Assembly (NCBI GenBank): GCA_002396885.1
Contig: DGXY01000105.1
Location: forward strand, 31,107-93,382
Direction of reading: 5' to 3'
DNA: 62,276 bases
Source of the DNA: Akkermansiaceae bacterium UBA5020
Lineage (GTDB): Bacteria > Verrucomicrobiota > Verrucomicrobiia > Verrucomicrobiales > DEV007
Part shown: positions 45,035 to 53,619 of the stretch, one piece after another
Position numbering within the stretch: position 1 is the stretch's first letter
How the letters are laid out: every line of letters starts with the position of its first letter
Position numbers and translations under genes: made by a program
Notes under the pieces: generated by a model
Databases searched by the model: none
What the model was told of the DNA's origin: nothing
Seen by the model: the letters and a program-made list of their open reading frames with translations, nothing else

Positions 45035-45973
45035 ATGTCCCGCCTTTTTGCCTTTCTCACGGCCGCTTTTCCGCTCTGGATCCTGATTTGCAGTGGGATC
45101 GCCCTCTTTGATCCCGCGGTCTTCACCTGGTTCAGTGGTGGCTGGATCGTCTGGGGGCTGGGAGTGATCATGCTGGGCATGGGGCTGACCCTCACCTTCG
45201 AGGATTTCAAATCGGTCGTAAAGATGCCGAGGGCGGGGATCATCGGGGTGGTCTGCCAGTTTGTGATCATGCCCGCGATGGGCTGGGGCGTGGCGACGGC
45301 TCTGGGGCTCGCCGAGATCGATCCCAGCCTGGCCGCGGGACTCATTCTCGTCGCCTGCTGCCCCGGCGGGACGGCGTCGAATGTGATCACCTATCTCGCC
45401 CGGGCCAACGTGGCGCTCTCGGTGCTGATGACCACGGCCTCGACCTTCGCGGCGATCGCCCTGACACCCCTGCTCACGAAGTGGCTCGCTGGTACGCTCG
45501 TGGAGGTCGATGCCTGGAAGCTTTGTTTCGATACGGTGAAGGTGGTGCTCTTGCCCGTGCTGCTGGGACTGCTCCTGAATCGCTACGTTCCCTCGCTGAG
45601 CCGGAAGATTTCCCCGGTCGCGCCGCTCATTTCGGTGATTGCGATCGTCCTGATCGTCGCGAGCATCATCGGGCAGAATCACACCCTCATTCTGGGATCC
45701 GGATGGCGGCTCCTCGCGGCGCCGGCCCTGCTGCACCTCGGCGGTTTCGGGCTCGGCTACATTGCCGCGAAACTGCTCCGTCTCCCCGAAACCGACGCCC
45801 GCACCATCTCGATCGAGGTCGGCATGCAGAACTCCGGCCTCGGCACCCACCTCGCCACGAAGAGCTTTCCCGGCACCGCAGCTCCGGTGCCCTGCGCCAT
45901 CAGTGCGGTCTACCATAGCCTCATCGGCAGCCTCCTCGCCGGGTTCTGGCGCTGGCGGAGCGGCAAAGCTTGA
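45035..45973 (+). CDS. Bile acid:sodium symporter (BASS) family transporter
   Basis: This is a 312-residue inner-membrane protein with about nine or ten hydrophobic segments. The family signatures LGMGLTLTFEDF, ILVACCPGGTASNVITYLARA and IEVGMQNSGLGTHLA are present. BASS proteins carry organic anions such as pyruvate, bile acids or pantothenate with sodium; the substrate here is unknown. It starts 130 bases from serA in the opposite direction and is a single-gene unit. The convergent pilT gene is separated by repeat family B. Confidence 0.9.
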   Translation: MSRLFAFLTAAFPLWILICSGIALFDPAVFTWFSGGWIVWGLGVIMLGMGLTLTFEDFKSVVKMPRAGIIGVVCQFVIMPAMGWGVATALGLAEIDPSLAAGLILVACCPGGTASNVITYLARANVALSVLMTTASTFAAIALTPLLTKWLAGTLVEVDAWKLCFDTVKVVLLPVLLGLLLNRYVPSLSRKISPVAPLISVIAIVLIVASIIGQNHTLILGSGWRLLAAPALLHLGGFGLGYIAAKLLRLPETDARTISIEVGMQNSGLGTHLATKSFPGTAAPVPCAISAVYHSLIGSLLAGFWRWRSGKA

Positions 45974-45999
45974 GTATCCCTCCGGAGAATCAGCCGTCT

Positions 46000-46102
46000 C
46001 CTATCGAGCGAGGAGGTCGCTGCCTACGGAATACCCGGAATACCCGGAAACTTGTCGTTTGGCAGAATTCCGGATTCCGTGATTTGCGCGTGTTCCGTAG
46101 GC
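46000..46102. repeat. Intergenic inverted repeat, family B copy 1
   Basis: The outer arms GCCTACGGAATAC (46022-46034) and its near-complement (46090-46102) match at 12 of 13 bases. Inside the left arm the word GGAATACCC occurs twice in tandem. The stretch 46000-46021 (ATCGAGCGAGGAGGTCGC) resembles one 26-base unit of the array at 58750. The element lies between convergent genes for BASS and PilT; the 185-base gap shows no gene. Confidence 0.75.
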
Positions 46103-46158
46103 CCCCTTTCCCTGTTGAGGGGCGACGAAACGCCAAGCACGTGTAAGGTGCCACTCCG

Positions 46159-47262
46159 TCAATCCTTCTTCGCCGATCCGCCGGAGTTGCCGAGGTCGGC
46201 GTATTCGGGCGGAAGGGCGGCGCGGAAGCGTGATTTGTCGATGGCCTTCATGTAGGCTTCGACGGCAGAAACCTGGCCCGCGAGCATCTTCTGCCAGATC
46301 GCGTCGTCCATGAACTGCATGCCGTATTCCTTCCCGCCGGTGATGATGTCGTAAAGCTTCTGGGTCGAGCCCTCGCGGATCACCGAACTGACGGCCGGGG
46401 TCGAGACGAGGATCTCGTTCACGGCGACGCGGCCTTCGGAGTCGCAGCGGCGCAGGAGAAGCTGGGCGACGACCCCGCGGAGCGAGCCCGCGAGCATCGT
46501 CCGCACCTGGGACTGCTGGTCCGAGGGGAAGACATCGACGAGACGATCGACGGTCTTGCGGGCGTTGTTCGTGTGCAGGGTTCCGAAGACAAGAAGACCC
46601 GTCTCCGCCGCGGTGAGGGCGAGGGAGATGGTCTCGAGGTCGCGCATTTCCCCCACGAGGACGATGTCGGCGTCTTCCCGCAGCGAGGCGCGGAGACCAT
46701 CAGCGAAGGAGGGGCAGTGGATCGGCACTTCGCGCTGCGAGATTGTGCTCTTCTTGTTGTTGTGCACGAATTCGATCGGCTCCTCGACGGTGATGATGTG
46801 CCGGGCGTAGGTGCGGTTGATGTAATCGATGAGGGCGGCGAGGGTCGTCGACTTGCCCGATCCGGTGGGACCAGTCACGAGGACGAGGCCGCTGCGCATG
46901 TCGCCGAAATTCTCGATCGTCTTCGGCACGCCGAGGTCGTCGATCGTCTTGATTTTCGTCGGGATGAGACGGAAGACGGCGCCGAGTCCATTGTTCTGTT
47001 TGAAATAGTTGCAGCGGAAACGGGACTGCTTGTCCATCTCGTAAGCGAAGTCGAGGTCGCCCTTCTGGAGGTAGCGTTCGTAAGCGTTCGGTTCGCAGAT
47101 CTCGCGGAGCATGTAGTCGATCGTGGCGTGCTCGAGGACGCCGTCGGCGATCGGCGAAATGGCCCCGTGGGCGCGCATCTTGGGCGGCTGGCCCTCGCTG
47201 AGGTGAAGGTCGGACCCGCCCGAGGTGACGAGGTGTTGGAAGTATTGGTCGATGACAGCCAT
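46159..47262 (-). CDS. pilT: PilT-type twitching motility ATPase
   Basis: This is a 367-residue hexameric retraction ATPase of type IV pili. It has an N-terminal PAS-like domain (SGGSDLHLSEGQPPKMRAHG), Walker A TGPTGSGKSTTLAAL, an Asp box (TVEEPIEFVH), Walker B VLVGEMRDLETIS and the His box FGTLHTNNA. The AIRNLIRE region of PilT is replaced by SVIREGSTQKLYDII. PilT depolymerises pili during twitching. A second PilT-type gene lies 64 bases upstream on the same strand. Pilin and PilB genes are not in the window. Confidence 0.93.
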   Translation of the reverse strand: MAVIDQYFQHLVTSGGSDLHLSEGQPPKMRAHGAISPIADGVLEHATIDYMLREICEPNAYERYLQKGDLDFAYEMDKQSRFRCNYFKQNNGLGAVFRLIPTKIKTIDDLGVPKTIENFGDMRSGLVLVTGPTGSGKSTTLAALIDYINRTYARHIITVEEPIEFVHNNKKSTISQREVPIHCPSFADGLRASLREDADIVLVGEMRDLETISLALTAAETGLLVFGTLHTNNARKTVDRLVDVFPSDQQSQVRTMLAGSLRGVVAQLLLRRCDSEGRVAVNEILVSTPAVSSVIREGSTQKLYDIITGGKEYGMQFMDDAIWQKMLAGQVSAVEAYMKAIDKSRFRAALPPEYADLGNSGGSAKKD

Positions 47263-47326
47263 GGCTGGGAGAAGGGAAAAGGGTGGAAATCGTTGGAGGA
47301 ACGTCAGGAGCGAAGAAGGATCGCGA

Positions 47327-48409
47327 TCAGACGCCGAGATTGGCCTTGAGGGTGCCGCGGTCGACTGCCCGGCCGAGGGCTTCCTCCTGGGTGATGATGC
47401 CGTCGCGGTAGAGTTTGGCGAGGGCGTCGTCCATCATGATCATGCCGACGTTTTTCCCGGTCTGCATCACCCCGGGGAGCATGAAGGTCTTGCCGTCGCG
47501 GATGATTGCGGAGACGGCGGGTGTGTTCACCAGCAGCTCGAGGGCAAGCTCTCGACCGGTGCCGTCCGCGCGCGGGACAAGCTGCTGAGAAATGATGCCA
47601 CGGAGCGATTCGCCCACCATGATGCGGATCTGCTCACGTTGCTCGGTCGGGAAGACGTCGAGGATCCGGTCGAGGGTCCGCGCGGCGCTGCCGGTGTGGA
47701 GGGTTGCGAGGACGAGGTGACCCGTTTCCGCGGCGGTGATCGCGAGCGAGATCGTCTCGAGGTCACGCATTTCACCGACCATGATAATGTCGGGGTCTTC
47801 CCGCAGGGCGGCGCGGAGGGCCTGGGAGAAACTCTCGGTGTGGGTGTGCACCTCGCGCTGGTTCACGTGGCAGTTCGAAGAATCGATCACATACTCGATC
47901 GGATCCTCGAGGGTGATGATGTGATCGTTGCGCTGGTGGTTGATCTCGTTGATGAGAGCCGCCAGAGTCGTCGATTTGCCAGAGCCGACCGCGCCCGTGA
48001 CGAGGACGAGTCCATTGTGGTATTCGAGGAGGGGTTTGATGGCCTCGGGGAGGCGGAGCTCCTCCATCGTGCGCAGCTGGGTGCTGATGACGCGGAAGAC
48101 CATCTCCCAGCCGAGGCGGGTTTTTACGACCGAGGCGCGGAAGCGGCCGATCGAGGGGGCATAAGCGAAATCGACGTCGCCTCGCTGTTCGAGGCGGCGC
48201 AGTTCGGGCTCGGGAAGGTAGGCGCGGGCGAGGCGCTCGGTGTCTTCGGGGGTGAGTTGCTCGGCGTTCTCCCAGATCGGCTGGAGCAGGCCGAAACGTC
48301 GCCATTTGGGCTGGGCAAAGGGGGCGATGTGGACGTCGGAGACGTTGTATTCCTGGGCAAGGCTAAGGTATTCGTCGACGTGACCAAGGACTGGGACGGT
48401 ATCGGACAT
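47327..48409 (-). CDS. PilT/PilU-type ATPase
   Basis: This is a 360-residue paralogue of the downstream PilT. It has Walker A TGAVGSGKSTTLAAL, an Asp box LEDPIEYVID, Walker B IMVGEMRDLETIS and the His box LATLHTGSA. The N-terminal part (NVSDVHIAPFAQPKWRRFG) is divergent. In pathogens the second retraction ATPase (PilU) assists PilT under load, which is the inferred role. The start at 48409 (MSDTVPVLG) avoids a non-conserved extension. The gene precedes pilT by 64 bases and they are probably co-transcribed. Confidence 0.9.
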   Translation of the reverse strand: MSDTVPVLGHVDEYLSLAQEYNVSDVHIAPFAQPKWRRFGLLQPIWENAEQLTPEDTERLARAYLPEPELRRLEQRGDVDFAYAPSIGRFRASVVKTRLGWEMVFRVISTQLRTMEELRLPEAIKPLLEYHNGLVLVTGAVGSGKSTTLAALINEINHQRNDHIITLEDPIEYVIDSSNCHVNQREVHTHTESFSQALRAALREDPDIIMVGEMRDLETISLAITAAETGHLVLATLHTGSAARTLDRILDVFPTEQREQIRIMVGESLRGIISQQLVPRADGTGRELALELLVNTPAVSAIIRDGKTFMLPGVMQTGKNVGMIMMDDALAKLYRDGIITQEEALGRAVDRGTLKANLGV

Positions 48410-48553
48410 AAATCGTGGGGGAGGAAAAATCTTGAGTAACACCGCTGCCGGGCCGGAGATCACCTCCCCGGGCCGGGAGCCCTTCGAGTATTGGGACTGT
48501 GGCAGGGAGAGGCAAGCGGAAAAACGCGTTTTTGGGGCTTTCCGTCGGGTCTC

Positions 48554-50563
48554 TCACCCAGACAGCATCTCCTTCATCCGCGCGAAATAATCCGCAGCGA
48601 AATCTTCGTCGGCGGGGGCGGCGGCGATGGTTTCGTAGCTCGATTCGATGAGCTCTTCCTTGCTCAGTTCCTTGAAGAACGAGCTCGGCATGCAGGGCAT
48701 CTTGTCGCCGTAGCGCTTGCGGCTGTGGCACCAGGTGATGGTGAGGTCCACCATTGCGCGAGTGATCCCGACGTAGAGGAGGCGGCGCTCTTCGTCGCGG
48801 CTGCCTTCCTCGATCGAGCGGGAGTGGGGCAGGATTCCTTCCTCGACGCCGATGATGTAACAGACGGGGAATTCAAGTCCCTTCGCCGCGTGCATCGTGA
48901 TGAGGGAGACGCCCTTGCCGTCGGCGTCGTCCTTTTTGTCCTCGCGGTCCTGCATCAGGGCGACGCTGTCGAGGAAGCCGCGCAGGCCTCGCTTCGACTT
49001 CTCGAAGTGGGCGTGCATGCCGTCGATGAGTTCGGCGACGTTGCGACGGCGGTTGTCGAATTCCTCGTCGGTCTTGCAGCCTTTGCGGAGGAAGGTGTCG
49101 TAGTCGATCTCCTTGAGGAGCTCCCGGGTCATCTCGGCGTAATTCGCCGACTTGGTCGCGGCGATGTCGGCGTAGCGATTGAGGAACTCCGAGAAAGCGA
49201 GAAGGGCCTTCTGCGCCCGGGGGCTGAGCGATCCGAGAAACTCGAGGTCGTTGACCGCGGCATGGACGCTGATCTGGTGATCGATGCTGAACTGGGTCGC
49301 GAGGGCGATGGTCCCTTCGCCGATGCCTCGCGGCGGTGTGGTGATGACGCGCAGCAAGTTGACGTCGTCGTCGTGATTGAGAAAGAGGGCGAGGTAGGCG
49401 AGGACGTCCTTCACCTCGCGCCTTTCGTAGAAGCTCTGCCCGCCGATGAGTTTGTAGGGGATCTGGTTTTCCCGCAGCTTTTCCTCCATCACCCGCGACT
49501 GGGTGTTCATCCGGAAGAGGATGGCCATGTCGTCATAGGGACGCTGGCGGAGGCGATGTTTTTCCAAGATCTCGCCGATGACGAAGTCGGCCTCGGTCTC
49601 GGCATCAGGCATGGAGATGAGGCGCGTCTTTTCGCCCTCGCCCTTGCCGCTCCAGAGCGTCTTTTCGCGGCGGTTGAGATTGTGGCGGATGAGGCTGTTG
49701 GCGAGGCGGAGGATCGCGTTGGTGGATCGGTAGTTCTCCTCGAGCTTGATCACAGTGGGATCGGAGAAATGACGCTCGAATTCGAGGATGTTCGTGATGT
49801 CGGCGCCGCGCCAGCCATAGATGCTCTGGTCGTCGTCGCCGACGACGCAGATGTTCTGCTCGGGTCCGACGATGAGGCGGAGGAGCCGCATCTGGAGGTG
49901 GTTCGTGTCCTGGAACTCGTCCACCATGATGAAACGGTAGCGCCGCTGCCACTCGCGCTGGAGATCGGGATTCTCATCCAGCCCTCGCACCGCAAGAATG
50001 AGGAGGTCGTCGAAGTCGACGGCATTGAGCTGTTTCAGTTCCTTCTGATAGGTGCGATAGACGTCGTTGATGAGCGCGTCCTCGCGGTCGCTCGGCGGTT
50101 TGCCGGTATTCTTCGCCTGGCTGATGAGGGAATTCGCGAGCTTGGCATCGAGATTCTCTTCCTTGCCCGCCATGCGCACGATGATGCGGCGGAGGAGCCC
50201 GAGCTGGTCGCTCTGGGTGTAGATCGAGAAGGTGCGTTTGTAGCCGAGACGCTCGATGCAGGTGCGCAGGATGCGGACGCAGAGGCTGTGAAAGGTCGAG
50301 ATGGTGAGCTTTTCGGCCTGCTCGGAATCGATCATCGAGCCGACCCGCTCACGCATTTCATTCGCCGCCTTGTTCGTGAAGGTCACCGCGAGGATCTGCG
50401 AAGGTGGGATCTCGTCGTGGACCATCGCCGCGATCCGTGTCGTCACGGTGCGCGTTTTACCGGTCCCCGCCCCGGCGAGAATGAGGACGGGACCGTGGAT
50501 CTGCTCGGCTGCGGCCCGTTGCGGAGGATTGAGGGCAAGAAGGCCCTGCTTCGAGAATTTCAC
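48554..50563 (-). CDS. UvrD/PcrA/Rep-type DNA helicase
   Basis: This is a 669-residue superfamily 1A helicase. Motif I is AGAGTGKTRTVTTRIA near residue 30, Ia is AVTFTNKAANEMRERV, II is MVDEFQDTNHLQ, III is GDDDQSIYGWRGA, and V/VI are ITMHAAKGLEFP and LLYVGITRA. It unwinds DNA in repair and replication restart. The C-terminal tail of PcrA/UvrD that binds RNA polymerase or UvrB is short or missing, so Rep-like is also possible. The start is a GTG at 50563. A small membrane-protein gene ends 52 bases upstream on the same strand. Confidence 0.93.
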   Translation of the reverse strand: MKFSKQGLLALNPPQRAAAEQIHGPVLILAGAGTGKTRTVTTRIAAMVHDEIPPSQILAVTFTNKAANEMRERVGSMIDSEQAEKLTISTFHSLCVRILRTCIERLGYKRTFSIYTQSDQLGLLRRIIVRMAGKEENLDAKLANSLISQAKNTGKPPSDREDALINDVYRTYQKELKQLNAVDFDDLLILAVRGLDENPDLQREWQRRYRFIMVDEFQDTNHLQMRLLRLIVGPEQNICVVGDDDQSIYGWRGADITNILEFERHFSDPTVIKLEENYRSTNAILRLANSLIRHNLNRREKTLWSGKGEGEKTRLISMPDAETEADFVIGEILEKHRLRQRPYDDMAILFRMNTQSRVMEEKLRENQIPYKLIGGQSFYERREVKDVLAYLALFLNHDDDVNLLRVITTPPRGIGEGTIALATQFSIDHQISVHAAVNDLEFLGSLSPRAQKALLAFSEFLNRYADIAATKSANYAEMTRELLKEIDYDTFLRKGCKTDEEFDNRRRNVAELIDGMHAHFEKSKRGLRGFLDSVALMQDREDKKDDADGKGVSLITMHAAKGLEFPVCYIIGVEEGILPHSRSIEEGSRDEERRLLYVGITRAMVDLTITWCHSRKRYGDKMPCMPSSFFKELSKEELIESSYETIAAAPADEDFAADYFARMKEMLSG

Positions 50564-50614
50564 AAGCGGCGCCTCGGTGGACGGTTCGGAAAGAAGAATC
50601 CCGTGGGGTCGGAA

Positions 50615-51100
50615 TTATTTGATGAGGCGCAGAGCGAAGGGATAGCGATAGACCTTGCCCTTGTTCGCGTCGAGCCCGCCGATGATGCAGAAGACGAGGC
50701 TGGCGACGCCGACGAGGAGGATCGCGATCGAGGTGAAACAACCCACGATGGGGATGAAGCTCAAGAGCATCAGTGCGACATAAGCAATCGCGATGGTGAT
50801 TTGGAAGTTCAGCGCCTCTTTGCCCTGATCGGTCACGAAGGGGCTTTCCTCCTTCTTGATCTGCCAGATGACGAGGGCGCCGATGAAGGACGAGACGATC
50901 CCGAGAAGGTGGGCGAGCATCCCGAAGAGTTTTTCATCCGCCTCGCTGGTCTTGCCTTGGCCGAGGCCAACCCCTGCGGTCGTCGGCGCATCCATGGGAA
51001 GGCCCGCGAAGCTGGCGGAACTCGGTGGCATCGGCGGCAGAGCGTCATTGCCGGGGGTCGAAGACGGTTCCATCGGCGGAGGAGTATCGTGATCGCTCAT
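50615..51100 (-). CDS. DUF4870 family membrane protein
   Basis: This is a 161-residue protein. A Pro/Ser-rich disordered N-terminus of about 55 residues is followed by the DUF4870 domain with three hydrophobic segments (LFGMLAHLLGIVSSFIGALV, ITIAIAYVALMLLSFIPIV, IAILLVGVASLVFCIIGGLD). Between them lies FVTDQGKEALNFQ, the family signature. The function of the family is unknown; it sits in the cytoplasmic membrane. The gene lies between queC and uvrD on the same strand, 46 bases from queC. Confidence 0.85.
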   Translation of the reverse strand: MSDHDTPPPMEPSSTPGNDALPPMPPSSASFAGLPMDAPTTAGVGLGQGKTSEADEKLFGMLAHLLGIVSSFIGALVIWQIKKEESPFVTDQGKEALNFQITIAIAYVALMLLSFIPIVGCFTSIAILLVGVASLVFCIIGGLDANKGKVYRYPFALRLIK

Positions 51101-51146
51101 GCCTTTGATTAACGCGGATCGCGGAAAACTTCAAGCGAATTGAGGA

Positions 51147-51809
51147 TCAACTTTCCGCCTCGTATTCGGTCGGATCCTCCAAACCCGCCAGTGCGAAGGC
51201 TTCCTTCCGCTCGACGCAGGTGCCACACCTGCCGCAATGGAGTTCGCCGCCCTTGTAACACGACCAGGTCCGAGCGAAATCGACACCGAGGCGAGCACCG
51301 ATCGCGGCGATGCCCTCCTTGCGCTCGTGGATGAAGGGGCGAAGCACCTCGACCGAGGCGTAGGTGCCGGCCTGGATCGCCGCCGCCATGGGCTGCATGA
51401 ATTCCTCGCGGCAGTCGGGGTAGATCGCATGATCGCCCGAGTGTGCGGCAATGACGAGTCCCTCCGCGCCCGCACTCTCCGCGTAGCCGGCGGCAATGGC
51501 GAGGAGGATGCCGTTGCGGAAGGGCACCACGGTCTGCTTCATGTTCTCGGCCTCGTAGTGGCCCTCGGGGATTTCGCCGCCGCTGCGGAGAAGGTCGCTT
51601 TTGAAAAGGCGGTCCATGAAATCGAGCGCGACGATCTCGTGCCGCACGCCTAGGAGGGCGCAATGCTCCGCCGCAAAGGGTATCTCGCGATGGTTGTGTT
51701 TCGACCCGTAATCGAAGCTGAGCCCGGCGACGATCTCGTGCTCTCGCGCGGCGGCGTGCAGGGCGGTGACGGAGTCCATGCCTCCGCTGACGAGGACGAC
51801 GACTTTCAT
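51147..51809 (-). CDS. queC: 7-cyano-7-deazaguanine synthase
   Basis: This is a 220-residue PP-loop enzyme that converts 7-carboxy-7-deazaguanine to preQ0 in queuosine synthesis. The ATP motif LVSGGMDSVT is at residues 6-15. Later family motifs are NMKQTVVPFRNG and the zinc site formed by SCYKG and HCGRCGTCVERKEAF. Length and motifs are normal. QueF, which acts on its product, is encoded just upstream on the same strand (128 bases away), and the gap contains repeat family C. The pathway enzymes QueD and QueE are not in the window. Confidence 0.95.
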   Translation of the reverse strand: MKVVVLVSGGMDSVTALHAAAREHEIVAGLSFDYGSKHNHREIPFAAEHCALLGVRHEIVALDFMDRLFKSDLLRSGGEIPEGHYEAENMKQTVVPFRNGILLAIAAGYAESAGAEGLVIAAHSGDHAIYPDCREEFMQPMAAAIQAGTYASVEVLRPFIHERKEGIAAIGARLGVDFARTWSCYKGGELHCGRCGTCVERKEAFALAGLEDPTEYEAES

Positions 51810-51822
51810 TTTGAAAAATTCT

Positions 51823-51917
51823 GATTCGCGCTCATTCGCGTTTCATTCGCCAACATTCGCGTTCCTTCTTGGGATTTAACGCGAATGGCCGCAAATACCC
51901 GCGAATTTTCGCGAATC
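51823..51917. repeat. Intergenic inverted repeat, family C, between queF and queC
   Basis: Arms at 51823-51863 and 51878-51917 form a stem of about 40 base pairs with a 14-base loop. Each arm is built from the word ATTCGCG repeated at 10-11 base intervals, four times on the left. The element would lie in the queF-queC transcript, close to the queC start at 51809, so it could affect queC expression. No preQ1 riboswitch features were recognised. Confidence 0.8.
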
Positions 51918-51937
51918 CAGACCGTGTGGACGAAAGC

Positions 51938-52387
51938 TCATTCCACCTCCGCGAGCCCCGGATCGGGAAAGGCGGCTGTCGCGGTGAGGCGGATGCCGCC
52001 TCGGGGGGAGAAGCGGCCTTTCACGATCATGCGGCGCGGGGTGCAGGCTCCAGAGAGCTCGTCGAGGATGCGGTTGACGATGTCCTCGTTGAAGGAGGGC
52101 AGGTTGCGGAAGGAGGCGAGGTAAAACTTCAGCGACTTTGTCTCGAGGCAAAGGACGTCGGGGATGTAGCGGATCGTGAGGTGCGCCGTGTCGGGCTGTC
52201 CGGTGACGGGGCAGAGCGAGCTGAATTCGGGGTAATCGAGCTCGATCCAGTAGTTGCGGCCCGCGTTGCGGTTGGGGAACACCTCCAGCTTCGCCTCTTC
52301 GGGCGAGCGGGGGAGGCGGTTCTCACTGTTGCCCAGGAGGGTCAGGTCGCCGACCGCAGGGGGTGTGGGGGAGGAGGAATCACTCAT
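51938..52387 (-). CDS. queF: NADPH-dependent 7-cyano-7-deazaguanine reductase
   Basis: This is a 149-residue unimodular QueF. It reduces the nitrile of preQ0 to preQ1, the last free-base step before insertion into tRNA. The catalytic Cys is in FSSLCPVTGQPD, with the family Asp in the same segment. LETKSLKFYLASFRN matches the QueF signature that binds NADPH. The start at 52387 (MSDSSSPTPP) adds a short Pro-rich tail before the conserved LTLLGN region; the longer frame is a shadow. The next gene upstream on the strand is the OmpA-like gene. Confidence 0.94.
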   Translation of the reverse strand: MSDSSSPTPPAVGDLTLLGNSENRLPRSPEEAKLEVFPNRNAGRNYWIELDYPEFSSLCPVTGQPDTAHLTIRYIPDVLCLETKSLKFYLASFRNLPSFNEDIVNRILDELSGACTPRRMIVKGRFSPRGGIRLTATAAFPDPGLAEVE

Positions 52388-52458
52388 CTGTCGTGGAGCG
52401 GGAAAGGTGGCGGCGGAGAGGGCTGCTGGCAAGGCAGAGATTCTCCCTTTGCCGCGCC

Positions 52459-53523
52459 TCACTGCTTGCGCACCACGATCTCGACGCGGCGGTTGAGCGA
52501 CTGCTGCTCGGCGGTGCCCTCGACCGGGACGATGGGGCGGGTTTTGCCCATGCCGGCCACCTGGATGTTGGCCGCATCGATGCGGAGGCGCTCGACGAGC
52601 CAGCGGCGGACCGCCTCGGCGCGCTTCAAGCTGAGGTCGAGGTTGAACTGATCGCCGCCAAAGCTGTCGGTGTGGCCTTCGATGATGAAGGTCGCATCAG
52701 GATTCGTCTGGACGATGAAGGCGAGCTTCATCATGCTGAGACGGGCCTCTTCCTTTAGCTCAAACTCGTTGTATTCGAAAAGAATGTCGGTGGGCAGGGC
52801 GATTTTTTCCTCGCCCACGGGGAGGCCGCCGGTGCGGCCGATGAGTTCGTCGAGGCTCGCGTAACCCTTCACGAATTCATCGGCACCGTTGCCGAAGGCC
52901 TTCGCGGCGGCTTCCTTGAAAAAGCCGTCGGTATCGACACCCTCGCCGAGGTTCTCGCTCGTGTTCAGCTCGAGGACGGGCTGGGTCACGGAGACGCTGG
53001 CGGAGGATTCGACGAGTTTGTTGCGCATTTCGGCAAGATCCTTGGAAAGCATCTCGGCGGCGGAAATCTCGATGTTGCTCGCGGCGATCTCGAGAGCCTG
53101 TCCGGGGGCCTTCGGCGCTTCGGTCGAGAAGATCTTGGGCGACTCGATCGGCGACATGCGGATCGTTTCTTCCTTGATCTTCTCCATCAGGTCGAACTCG
53201 TCGAGCGACTTGTCGGTGAGGTCGAGATCACTCACCTTTTCCGGCTTGATGTCGGCCTGATCGGGGATCTCGGGATCGGCGAGTAGCTCGTTGAGCTTGT
53301 CCCGGTCGATCGTCACCTGTTCGCGTTTGCTGCGCCACACGATGCTCTCGTCGACCACTCCCATGGAATTGCGCTCGATCGTCCCTAGGACCAAGTAAAG
53401 AACGATGTGGAGAATCACGGAGATGAGAATGGCCAAGAGCACCCACCAGCCAAGGTTGCGGGTTTCGACCTTGAAGACGGACTTGCCCGGGACGCCCGGG
53501 TGCCAGTTGTATTCGGATGCCAT
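52459..53523 (-). CDS. OmpA-domain envelope protein with N-terminal membrane anchor
   Basis: This is a 354-residue protein. A single membrane segment (WWVLLAILISVILHIVLYLV) at about 26-45 is followed by a long acidic, probably coiled-coil linker. The C-terminal OmpA domain binds peptidoglycan: ILFEYNEFELKEEARLSM and IEGHTDSFGGDQFNLDLSLK, then GMGKTRPIV. The anchor plus periplasmic OmpA layout resembles MotB-like or TonB-like proteins rather than a beta-barrel porin. The start at 53523 gives a normal short cytoplasmic N-terminus. It is divergent from the lipase-maturation-factor gene, with 96 bases between starts. Confidence 0.87.
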   Translation of the reverse strand: MASEYNWHPGVPGKSVFKVETRNLGWWVLLAILISVILHIVLYLVLGTIERNSMGVVDESIVWRSKREQVTIDRDKLNELLADPEIPDQADIKPEKVSDLDLTDKSLDEFDLMEKIKEETIRMSPIESPKIFSTEAPKAPGQALEIAASNIEISAAEMLSKDLAEMRNKLVESSASVSVTQPVLELNTSENLGEGVDTDGFFKEAAAKAFGNGADEFVKGYASLDELIGRTGGLPVGEEKIALPTDILFEYNEFELKEEARLSMMKLAFIVQTNPDATFIIEGHTDSFGGDQFNLDLSLKRAEAVRRWLVERLRIDAANIQVAGMGKTRPIVPVEGTAEQQSLNRRVEIVVRKQ

Positions 53524-53619
53524 CGTGGGCGACGCCGGGGAGGAGGTCCGGAATTCGTGTGGGAATCTAACGCATTTTCCCGTTTCGGCAAAGGCCGATG
53601 CCGGGTATAGAATGGGCCC

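Noticed and set aside
43237..45111. 624-codon plus-strand frame
   Set aside because: It is antisense to serA.
48491..51112. 873-codon plus-strand frame
   Set aside because: It is antisense to uvrD and the DUF4870 gene; no recognisable domain.
51810..51937. preQ1 riboswitch between queF and queC
   Set aside because: No preQ1 aptamer features were recognised; the region is an inverted repeat of ATTCGCG words.
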